Shown: positions 1-5,176 of the stretch, in pieces
Layout: every line of letters starts with the position of its first letter
How positions within the stretch are numbered: the stretch's first letter is position 1
DNA from: CANNDT01 sp945876205
GTDB taxonomy: Bacteria > Acidobacteriota > Vicinamibacteria > Vicinamibacterales > UBA2999
DNA: 5,228 nt
NCBI GenBank assembly: GCA_947503365.1
Contig: CANNDT010000170.1
Span: 1-5,228 of the forward strand
Direction of reading: 5' to 3'
Notes under the pieces: generated by a model
Databases searched by the model: none
Seen by the model: the letters and a program-made list of their open reading frames with translations, nothing else
What the model was told of the DNA's origin: nothing
Position numbers and translations under genes: made by a program

Positions 1-29
1 TGGGGCCGCTGATTTCTCAGCGGAAGAAC
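1..29 (-). CRISPR. Leader-proximal CRISPR repeat, truncated by window edge
   Basis: Read on the minus strand this stretch begins GTTCTTCCGCTGAG, contains a perfect 7-bp inverted repeat (CCGCTGA at 6-12, TCAGCGG at 17-23, 4-nt loop), and runs off the window after CGGCCCCA. A GTT start, a strong short hairpin and a position directly downstream of the cas1 gene are typical of a Cas6-type repeat, of usual length about 36 nt. No second copy is found between 30 and 260, so this would be the terminal repeat, with the array continuing to the left. Only one partial copy is visible, so the call rests on the hairpin, the repeat-like start and the context; periodicity cannot be seen. Confidence 0.6.
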
Positions 30-77
30 AGCACCTCTCGTAAGTATCCAGTTTTCAATGGTCTGGAGGTCCCTTTG

Positions 78-177
78 CGAGCGGTCCGACAAAGCCTGAC
101 CCTGAAAGGTTGTACCATGGCCGACCACCATGAACAAGTGCCATCGTCTCAACAAGATATGCCGCATCGAGCGGTCC
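78..177. repeat. 10-bp direct repeat pair in the leader
   Basis: The sequence cgagcggtcc occurs at 78-87 and again at 168-177, 90 bp apart, both inside the candidate leader. The copies are identical over 10 bp and diverge outside. They could be paired protein-binding sites or coincidence in GC-rich DNA; nothing else identifies them. Confidence 0.3.
109..137 (-). promoter_or_regulatory. Candidate leader promoter facing the array
   Basis: On the minus strand a TTGTTC hexamer (132-137) is followed after exactly 17 nt by TACAAC (109-114). These match 3 of 6 and 4 of 6 positions of the sigma-70 -35 and -10 consensus. Transcription would start near position 102, about 70 nt before the repeat, a reasonable distance for a pre-crRNA promoter. 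The match is modest and such pairs arise by chance, so position is the main support. Confidence 0.25.
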
Positions 178-180
178 CCC

Positions 181-224
181 GCCAACTGAGTCCGCCCCGC
201 CGCTCGCGCCCTCGGTTGGCGGAC
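181..224. repeat. Two overlapping inverted repeats after cas4-cas1
   Basis: GCCAAC (181-186) pairs with GTTGGC (215-220), and GTCCGCC (190-196) pairs with GGCGGAC (218-224). The right arms overlap, so the two hairpins exclude each other. They lie 37-80 bp past the cas4-cas1 stop codon. There is no T-run on the downstream side for leftward transcription, so this is not a standard intrinsic terminator. It could be a weak terminator, a leader element or chance pairing. Confidence 0.3.
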
Positions 225-260
225 GGGACACACGGTCCGGGCTGAATGCCCTCGGCCACC

Positions 261-2078
261 TCAGCGAGTTTCAAACCCAGGATATCTCGGGATCTCTCCT
301 GAAATATATCGCGCCAGCAGCCGCACCTGCACCTCAAGCACGCGACGGTAGCTAATACGGTAGCCGAAGATTGGATGCGTCACGAGCTGATCCATCCGCT
401 GTTCATACGCCCGGATGAAACCTGTGCGACCACGCTGGCTCATCGCCACCGCATCCCCGGCGCGGATGAAGTCGTCCGGCGAGACCATGCGCGTGTTCAG
501 CGCTGAGAGAACCGCGGAGTCGGCAACCAGTGGCCGGAATCCCTCCATCAGATCCAGGGCCAGCGCGGCGCGCCCGAACCGCGGCTGGTGATAGAAACCA
601 ACGAATGGGTCGAAGCCCACGGCATGGCACACGATGGTGAGATCGCGCGCCAGCAGGCTGTAGGCAAACGACAACAGCGCGTTCACGGGATCGCGTGGCG
701 GCCGCCGGTTTCGCGAGGTGAAGTCGAAGGCCTGCAGTCCCTCTGCGTCTTCGGTCTTGATCATCCCTGCGAATGCGCCGAAGTAGGCGGCGGCCGCGCT
801 GCCCTCCACACCGAGCAGTGATTCGAGCGAGCCGGCCTGCTGCGCCTGGCCGGCCAACCGTCTCAGCCGATCGAGAATGATGGCCGGCGGCTCGACGTGA
901 TTCCGCTGAAGCAGCGTTCGCTGATTTCGGATCTTGGTCGACACCAGGTCGCGCGCCAGCGTCAGACAGAACAGCTCATCGTCCGCCCGTCGGAACTGAT
1001 CGCGCCGGAGGAACACGTTCTTCAAGCCCAGTCCCGTCGTCATGCCGTAGAACCAGCCGCCCATCGAGAAGTGAGCGAGCGGCTTCTCCGCGTAGCAGAG
1101 CGCCTGCACCGCGGCACCGGTCATCGACATGGGACCGAACAAATTGACCTGGGAGATCTCGTTGAACCGCGCCTCCTGGATGACCTTGCCCTTCTCCTTC
1201 ACCTGCAGCCGTTCGCCGGACTTACCGATCGACAGCTGGTAGCCCGTGACGTACAAGGGCCGCAAGTCATCTCGGGCTGGCAGTAACCGACGGACCTCCC
1301 CCGTCTCGACATCGGTCACACGCGAATCGTCTGCGTCTGACTCGAACAAATCGATCTGGGACACGGCCGTGTCTTCCGGCGCAAACCCGGCCGCCGCCAT
1401 GGTCTCGTCGGGCAGGCAGATGGTTACGAGCGAGCAGCGTGGGCACTTGGGGCTGTCGACCAGCGGAGCGGGAATGCGTCCAGTGCGCGCCAGCGTCCGG
1501 GCGCTCTCGACGTTGGCGCGGATCTGCGCGACGAGGTCATCGGTAATTGGCACTCGCACGCGCTGGCGGGTCTCGTAGTAGAACAACAGCCCCTCATCGC
1601 ACACATAGCCGTTGTCGCGCAGAACGATTGCCTGGGCGGCGATCTGTGCGAGGTCGGCCGGCCAGGCCAGTGGACCGTTCTCCCCTTCTTTCGGCGCCCC
1701 ACGTTTGTAGTCGACCGGCTTGACCTTGCCCTGATCGGCCTCCACGAGATCCAGCTTGGCAATCAGCCCCAGGCTCTGGCTCGACAGCATGACGCCACGC
1801 GCCTTGAAAGTTTCACCCTCGATTTCGTCCTGGGGTGGCAGCCCGTCTTCCCGCTCATCTCCCTTCTGATGCTTCTGGGCGCCGTCGACGGTGTCGCTGC
1901 TGTGGCGGAACACGCCCTCCACCCATTCGTAGAAGAACAGCCGCGGGCAGTAGACGAACTCGTTCAGCATTCTCGCCGGTAGGTACTCGGGGAGTTCCAC
2001 CGGCCGCCGCAGCGACGCTTTGGCCGGGATCGGCTGGAGCGGAAAGATCAACGGACGCGGTGCGGGTTCAGCGCTCAT
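261..2078 (-). CDS. cas4-cas1: Cas4-Cas1 fusion, CRISPR spacer acquisition
   Basis: 605 aa, the fused adaptation protein typical of type I-G. By family knowledge the Cas4 part is an Fe-S RecB-like nuclease that selects and trims prespacers by PAM, and the Cas1 part is the metal-dependent integrase that works with Cas2. Cas4 spans about residues 30-225. Visible there are the cluster cysteines C44 (YCPR) and C212, C215 and C221 (CPRCSLVTIC), and the nuclease residues D110 (AKLD), D123 and K125 (VDYK), followed by Q145/Q149. Cas1 spans about 262-605, with E425 in GVEGSAAAAYFGAF, H497 in FYHQPRFGRAALALDLMEG and the acidic pair D509/E512 as catalytic candidates. All key residues appear intact, so the protein should be active. 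The ATG at 2078 overlaps the end of cas2 by 11 nt and has a good Shine-Dalgarno (GGGAG, 2088-2092). The linker carries QIDLF (241-245), described in the findings. Confidence 0.96.
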   Translation of the reverse strand: MSAEPAPRPLIFPLQPIPAKASLRRPVELPEYLPARMLNEFVYCPRLFFYEWVEGVFRHSSDTVDGAQKHQKGDEREDGLPPQDEIEGETFKARGVMLSSQSLGLIAKLDLVEADQGKVKPVDYKRGAPKEGENGPLAWPADLAQIAAQAIVLRDNGYVCDEGLLFYYETRQRVRVPITDDLVAQIRANVESARTLARTGRIPAPLVDSPKCPRCSLVTICLPDETMAAAGFAPEDTAVSQIDLFESDADDSRVTDVETGEVRRLLPARDDLRPLYVTGYQLSIGKSGERLQVKEKGKVIQEARFNEISQVNLFGPMSMTGAAVQALCYAEKPLAHFSMGGWFYGMTTGLGLKNVFLRRDQFRRADDELFCLTLARDLVSTKIRNQRTLLQRNHVEPPAIILDRLRRLAGQAQQAGSLESLLGVEGSAAAAYFGAFAGMIKTEDAEGLQAFDFTSRNRRPPRDPVNALLSFAYSLLARDLTIVCHAVGFDPFVGFYHQPRFGRAALALDLMEGFRPLVADSAVLSALNTRMVSPDDFIRAGDAVAMSQRGRTGFIRAYEQRMDQLVTHPIFGYRISYRRVLEVQVRLLARYISGEIPRYPGFETR

Positions 2079-2451
2079 CTACATCTTCTCCCGCCGCGTG
2101 GCGCGCGGCCCGTTCTTCCTTCGCCCTGCCGGTGCGGTTCTGCCGGTTCACCACCGTGCCGTCGATGACGATGCAGGGGGCGTCGATGGGGGCGTAGGCG
2201 CGTCCGAGCGCGGTGATGACGCGGTCGCCGCGGCCTTCGGCGGGGCCGAGGTCGACAAACAACACCTGGTCGTCCTTGTGGTGGATTACCTTGCCGAGGG
2301 CATGGCGGCAGCGGACTAGATCGGTCTGCGTAAATTGGCACTCGAATACCGAGTACTGCAGGTGGTCGCCAAACCCGAGCATGGTCTTGTGGACCCGGCG
2401 GAGGCGCAGGTCGTTGGAGATGTCGTAGGTGACGAGAAACGTATTGCGCAT
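2068..2451 (-). CDS. cas2: Cas2, CRISPR adaptation protein
   Basis: 127 aa. The first 96 residues are a clear Cas2: ferredoxin-like start FLVTYDIS with D10 at the conserved acidic position, then FGDHLQYSVFEC (27-38), a helix, and the strand motif DQVLFVDLGPAEGRGDR (61-77). Cas2 dimers bridge two Cas1 dimers in the integration complex. Residues 97-127 form a charged tail rich in Arg, Glu and Ala beyond the usual length of 90-100 aa. Its last 11 nt overlap the start of cas4-cas1, which suggests translational coupling. Here cas2 precedes cas4-cas1, whereas in type I-G loci it usually follows. No clear Shine-Dalgarno is seen before the ATG; instead a small inverted repeat abuts it. The tail could be real or could result from loss of an earlier stop codon. 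Confidence 0.95.
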   Translation of the reverse strand: MRNTFLVTYDISNDLRLRRVHKTMLGFGDHLQYSVFECQFTQTDLVRCRHALGKVIHHKDDQVLFVDLGPAEGRGDRVITALGRAYAPIDAPCIVIDGTVVNRQNRTGRAKEERAARHAAGEDVDER

Positions 2452-2475
2452 GGCGACACCAGTCTCGCGGTCGCC
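2452..2475 (-). promoter_or_regulatory. Inverted repeat directly before the cas2 start codon
   Basis: GGCGAC (2452-2457) and GTCGCC (2470-2475) can pair with a 12-nt loop. In the mRNA the second arm ends immediately before the cas2 ATG, where a Shine-Dalgarno would normally sit and where none is evident. The hairpin could limit initiation on cas2. With 6-bp arms it could also be chance. Confidence 0.25.
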
Positions 2476-2498
2476 GTACGTTTCGGTTGGATCAGTCT

Positions 2499-2512
2499 GG
2501 GACTTGAGTCCC
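2499..2512. repeat. Palindrome in the toxin-cas2 spacer
   Basis: gggacttgagtccc has perfect 6-bp arms (gggact/agtccc) around a 2-nt centre. It lies in the 78-bp gap between the toxin stop codon and cas2, one of the two largest gaps between genes of this operon. It resembles a dimeric repressor site, but there is no second copy or recognised promoter to support that. The centre is too tight for a good RNA hairpin. Confidence 0.25.
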
Positions 2513-2529
2513 TGCGGATGAGCTGGCGT

Positions 2530-2820
2530 CTAGGTAAGGCGGCGAGCCAGGTCTGGATTGCGGTGCATGTGAAGGCACGCGACCACGCTGATGGCGGGCT
2601 TTTGTACCTGGTAGTAGAGGGCGTAGGGAAACCTGCCCAGCAGGATGCGGCGGTTCTTTCCGGCGACCATCGGCGCCGACTCCGGAAACAGGGTCAAGCG
2701 CTCAACCGATTCCTGAACGGCTGTCGCGAACGCAGCTCCCAGCCCTGGCGCCTGCGCGTCGTACCATTGGCGAGCCGCCAACACATCGCGCCGGGCCGCA
2801 AGCCGGAACGAGACGAGCAC
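2530..2820 (-). CDS. RelE/ParE-superfamily toxin
   Basis: 96 aa, the usual size for this toxin fold. Family hallmarks run in order: an N-terminal helix with WYDAQAPGLGAAF (19-31), a second helix leading to LFPESAP (44-50), strands RRILLGRFPYALYYQV (57-72), and the C-terminal CLHMHRNP (82-89), where H84/H86 and R87 sit at the usual functional position. Family members act either as ribosome-dependent mRNA interferases (RelE) or gyrase poisons (ParE); sequence alone does not decide which. The GTG start at 2820 lies 3 nt after the antitoxin stop, with a GAGGAA Shine-Dalgarno (2827-2832) inside the end of the antitoxin gene, so the two are translated together. The reading frame is intact and the toxin probably functional. 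It is a textbook pairing with the preceding antitoxin, but its place inside a cas operon is unusual. Confidence 0.9.
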   Translation of the reverse strand: MLVSFRLAARRDVLAARQWYDAQAPGLGAAFATAVQESVERLTLFPESAPMVAGKNRRILLGRFPYALYYQVQKPAISVVACLHMHRNPDLARRLT

Positions 2821-2823
2821 GGC

Positions 2824-3042
2824 CTATTCCTCGGCGAACAGCTGCCGCTTCACGTCATCCCAGGCGACAGACAAGTCCGGGTTCATATCGATATCGGTCT
2901 GGCGCTTTTCGAGTTCATCGCGGTGCCAGGCTGGAACCGGCAGTCCTTCCCTCTCGGGAGGCGTCAAGCTGTCCCAAAGTTGCTCGATGATGTTCAGCTT
3001 TTCTTCAACGGGAAGGGCTAACAAGTCCGACCGTGGAGTCAT
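2824..3042 (-). CDS. Antitoxin, putative addiction module component (PF09720/TIGR02574 type)
   Basis: 72 aa, typical of this short unstable antitoxin family. Recognisable pieces are LPVEEKLNIIEQLWDSL (10-26), the LPVPAWHRDELEKR stretch (34-47) and NPDLSVAWDDVKRQL (54-68), which correspond to the family's regular helix, central Glu/Arg-rich helix and C-terminal toxin-wrapping part. It should neutralise the RelE/ParE-like toxin encoded 3 nt downstream. The ATG at 3042 is preceded by a good Shine-Dalgarno (AGAGGT, 3048-3053). It overlaps by 4 nt (ATGA) a small ORF that starts at the end of the upstream ParD-like gene, so it is tightly linked to that gene as well. Many pairs of this type are autoregulated; no clear operator is seen. 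Confidence 0.92.
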   Translation of the reverse strand: MTPRSDLLALPVEEKLNIIEQLWDSLTPPEREGLPVPAWHRDELEKRQTDIDMNPDLSVAWDDVKRQLFAEE

Positions 3043-3095
3043 CGTTGACCTCTCAAACGGAGTCTAGCATCGTCCACCGACCAAGGGCGAGTCAC
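3039..3095 (-). pseudogene. 18-codon linking ORF, possible remnant of a ParE toxin gene
   Basis: A GTG at 3095 overlaps the ParD-like stop codon (GTGA), and the frame ends in a TGA that overlaps the next antitoxin start (ATGA). The 18-residue product is MTRPWSVDDARLRLRGQR. A parE gene usually begins at this spot, overlapping or just after parD, and its first residues often look like MxRPWxV. This suggests a toxin gene almost wholly deleted, leaving its start region. It could equally be a chance frame, or a short coupling ORF that keeps ribosomes moving between the two genes. Confidence 0.25.
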
Positions 3096-3358
3096 GCAGT
3101 TTCTCGGCGGCGACGAATCTCCTCGAACACCTCTCGTCCATCGCGCAATTGGCCCGCGTCGGCCTGGCGAGCCCCGACCTCAATTTGTTCGCGGATTTCG
3201 GCAAGGACATCGTCACCTGTCTGCTCGCGATCTCGCAGTAATCCAATAGTGTTCACGACGTCGCCGGCAGTAGTACAACGACCCACTGAAACGCGGTGTT
3301 GAATGGAAACGCCAAGCGACCCGGGTCGGGATACGGTAGGAGTTGTTTGTTTGGACAC
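3092..3358 (-). CDS. ParD-like antitoxin without an adjacent intact partner toxin
   Basis: 88 aa from a GTG at 3358. Residues 8-45 fit the N-terminal ribbon-helix-helix of ParD-type antitoxins: TVSRPGSLGVSIQHRVSVG, then RCTTAGDVVNTIGLLRDRE. Residues 50-88 fit the C-terminal toxin-binding part: DVLAEIREQIEVGARQADAG followed by QLRDGREVFEEIRRRRE. The frame is open upstream to an ATG at 3466, but that start would lie inside csb2 and add about 36 residues unlike the family, so the GTG is preferred; its Shine-Dalgarno (AAGG) is weak. Codons such as TTA, ATT and ACT are common here and look less GC-biased than the cas genes, which hints at separate origin. No ParE follows; only an 18-codon frame separates it from a second antitoxin. 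It would be a DNA-binding autorepressor and may also bind the downstream toxin. Confidence 0.72.
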   Translation of the reverse strand: MSKQTTPTVSRPGSLGVSIQHRVSVGRCTTAGDVVNTIGLLRDREQTGDDVLAEIREQIEVGARQADAGQLRDGREVFEEIRRRRETA

Positions 3359-3407
3359 TAGCCCAGCCTTATCGCGACAATTGGAACGAGTGGGCAGTCG
3401 AGCATCG

Positions 3408-5171
3408 TCACTGAGCAATCCCGGCGAACAGTCCACCACCGAGATGACGAGTCTTCCCGAGGGCAATCGGGCCTGCTACTGCCACCGAGAACGTTAGTCG
3501 AGCACGGCCGGTCAGCCCAACACCGGTCACTCCGGTCACATCGAGCACCTCAATCACCGGCCCAGGAAGGCCACGCCGCCGACACTCGACCCGAAGGTCT
3601 TCAGCGAGGGCTTGAGCCGCACTGACCTTTTTCGCATGGCGGTTGACTTGGTATGGTGTCACGCTCTCCCACACATTCGATGCCGCTGACAGGGGGTCAG
3701 AGGCGATGTCGAAATGCGCCGGGCCCAAGGTCAGGCGACCCGCTGTGCCCGCGCGCAGGTCGCTGAATCCACTCACCGCTTCACCTAAGATCGCCAACAT
3801 CTTCACCTCGTCTCTCGACGGACCCCGCCGATCGAGGACATGCGGCGCGACAATCAACACCCGTGCGCTCTCCAGGTCGAACTGAAATGACAGATGTGGG
3901 TGGCGCTCCGTCCGCGCTGGTGAGCCGTCAAGCATGTGGCCGGTAAAGAATGCGGGTAGCGGGGTGCGTTTCCCGATCTCGTCCTGGACCCGCGACATTA
4001 CGGCACGACGGACCGCCCGCGCCACCTCGCTTGGCTCTGGTGCGGCAGAGAGACCGTGCTCAATTACGAAAGCGTGAATTCCGTTCGCTCGCTTGACTGG
4101 AGCCATCACTCCGAGGCCGAGGAAACGACCGTCGCCGATCACCAGCGGTCCCTTGATCGGTCGGTCGAACTGAACTTCCAGGTGCCACAGTCGTCCTTTC
4201 GGGAAGCGCGTTCCCGCCGCGAACTCCTCAACCCGCGCCCCTCGGCCGTCGAACGGCTCGCGTTGCAGGCGAATCGTCGTTGCGCCGGCGCGCACACCAG
4301 CGTGACGAAAGGCCTGAACGACCGCGGCAATCGCGCGCGTCTGTTCACCGGCGCGCTCCGCGCCGCCCTTGGCTTCGGCTGCGCGTCGGGCCGGATCGAT
4401 TCTGCGTCGCCTGGCCGACTCAGGTAATACGGCCGGGGTGACGGTCCGCCACACGTTGAATCCGGTGCAAGCGCCAACGCCAAAGTGGCCAAGCATGTCC
4501 TGCTCGTCCGCAGGCGTGAGTGTGCCACTGACCACGCCAGTCTCGAAGTCACACACGTCCAGGCCGGAGAAGGCCCAGTGCACGTCGTCAGGACGCAGTG
4601 GGCAATCTCCCGGAACTTCCACCAAGAGCCTGCGAATGTGCTGATCAGCGTGGGGGTGCCCGATCGACGGCAATGGCACGATCCTCACCCGCGCAGTCGC
4701 CGGTCCGTCGCCACCCCCATCGACCTTCCGCCCGATCAGTGCTCGTTCGATCTCGGAGCTTCGGTCCGGCAACGCTTTGCGGAGCCTTCTGACCGCTTCG
4801 TTGCGTGCTTGAACAACGAGAGTGGACGCGCGTGCGAGAGGCCATGGAGAGAAGGTTGTTCCTTTGGTGCCGTCGCTTAGGTCGTACAGTCTGCGGAACG
4901 GCCGGCTCTCGTAGACGACCTGCACGAACCATGGCTTGGGTGGTTGAGCAAATGACTGCTTTAGGACGCCGCCCTGCCTCACCGAGGTGAATCGCGTCGG
5001 CCTCCCTTCGGTACGGCGCGCATGCACCTCTTCCAGCATCTTCAGGTCCACCGGCTCGCCCGCGAACGCCATGCTCTCCGCCACGTTCAGCGGAATCCTG
5101 GCACGACTCAGCCTCGACCGCTCTTCGGGCGGTAGGGCCTGCCAACGTTCGATGACCTCTCGCCAGTCCAT
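3408..5171 (-). CDS. csb2: Csb2-type Cas5/Cas6-like RAMP protein of type I-G
   Basis: 587 aa. In type I-G this protein combines Cas5 and Cas6 roles, binding the crRNA handle and cleaving pre-crRNA within Cascade. Two related modules are visible. Module A (about 120-359) contains VDGGGDGPATARVRIVPLPS, VWRTVTPAVLP (240-250) and a glycine-rich end GPLVIGDGRFLGLGVM (341-356). Module B (about 379-587) contains FTGHMLDGSPARTERHPHL (409-427), VWESVTPYQVNRH (500-512), RRRGLP (531-536) and the glycine-rich end GPIALGKTRHLGGGLF (567-582). H412, H424 and H426 of module B are candidate catalytic residues; module A lacks matching histidines. The usual Cas5 start of the family, with an RYH motif and WPPSPxRL, is absent. 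Residues 1-58 look unrelated. The ATG at 5171 lies 5 nt after a stop codon in another frame, and its own frame is closed by TGA at 5226-5228, so this start is well supported. A weak G-rich Shine-Dalgarno lies at 5181-5188. Confidence 0.85.
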   Translation of the reverse strand: MDWREVIERWQALPPEERSRLSRARIPLNVAESMAFAGEPVDLKMLEEVHARRTEGRPTRFTSVRQGGVLKQSFAQPPKPWFVQVVYESRPFRRLYDLSDGTKGTTFSPWPLARASTLVVQARNEAVRRLRKALPDRSSEIERALIGRKVDGGGDGPATARVRIVPLPSIGHPHADQHIRRLLVEVPGDCPLRPDDVHWAFSGLDVCDFETGVVSGTLTPADEQDMLGHFGVGACTGFNVWRTVTPAVLPESARRRRIDPARRAAEAKGGAERAGEQTRAIAAVVQAFRHAGVRAGATTIRLQREPFDGRGARVEEFAAGTRFPKGRLWHLEVQFDRPIKGPLVIGDGRFLGLGVMAPVKRANGIHAFVIEHGLSAAPEPSEVARAVRRAVMSRVQDEIGKRTPLPAFFTGHMLDGSPARTERHPHLSFQFDLESARVLIVAPHVLDRRGPSRDEVKMLAILGEAVSGFSDLRAGTAGRLTLGPAHFDIASDPLSAASNVWESVTPYQVNRHAKKVSAAQALAEDLRVECRRRGLPGPVIEVLDVTGVTGVGLTGRARLTFSVAVAGPIALGKTRHLGGGLFAGIAQ

Positions 5172-5176
5172 GGTTG

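Larger units (their letters stand above)
30..260 (-). promoter_or_regulatory. Candidate CRISPR leader between cas4-cas1 and the array
   Basis: This 231-bp stretch carries no credible gene. It lies between the cas4-cas1 stop codon and the candidate first repeat, where a leader is expected if the array is transcribed leftward, in the same direction as the cas genes. It holds a candidate promoter facing the repeat (109-137), a 10-bp direct repeat (cgagcggtcc at 78-87 and 168-177) and two overlapping inverted repeats (181-224). By family knowledge, leaders supply the array promoter and the docking site for new spacer integration. No integration host factor site could be recognised with confidence. 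Its role is inferred from position. Confidence 0.5.

Noticed and set aside
50..60. Minus-strand CATTGAAAAC, similar to the usual 3' end of CRISPR repeats
   Set aside because: It lies only about 21 nt upstream of the repeat start, too close for a spacer, and the sequence before it does not form the repeat hairpin.
181..251. Intrinsic terminator after cas4-cas1
   Set aside because: Inverted repeats are present, but no T-run follows them in the direction of transcription.
1137..1151. QVNLF in Cas1 as a second clamp-binding motif
   Set aside because: It falls in a conserved strand of the Cas1 N-terminal domain, so it is explained by the fold and probably buried.
897..1286. 129-codon plus-strand open frame
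   Set aside because: An antisense shadow of the Cas1 domain in GC-rich DNA; low-complexity His/Leu/Arg product.
2335..3021. 228-codon plus-strand open frame
   Set aside because: It runs antisense through cas2, the toxin and the antitoxin, all of which have clear family motifs; its product matches nothing recognised.
3295..3314. gttgaatggaaac string resembling a CRISPR repeat end
   Set aside because: A single copy, with no hairpin or neighbour copies, and it is explained as coding sequence of the ParD-like gene.
2452..3407. Insertion sequence carrying the toxin-antitoxin cluster
   Set aside because: No transposase, terminal inverted repeats or target duplication could be seen at either boundary.
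3359..3466. Longer ATG start for the ParD-like gene
   Set aside because: The extra 36 residues do not resemble ParD and would overlap the end of csb2; the GTG at 3358 gives a normal family length.
4139..4552. 137-codon minus-strand open frame inside csb2
   Set aside because: An alternative frame of a well-supported gene, with an Arg/Ser-rich product typical of shifted GC-rich coding sequence.
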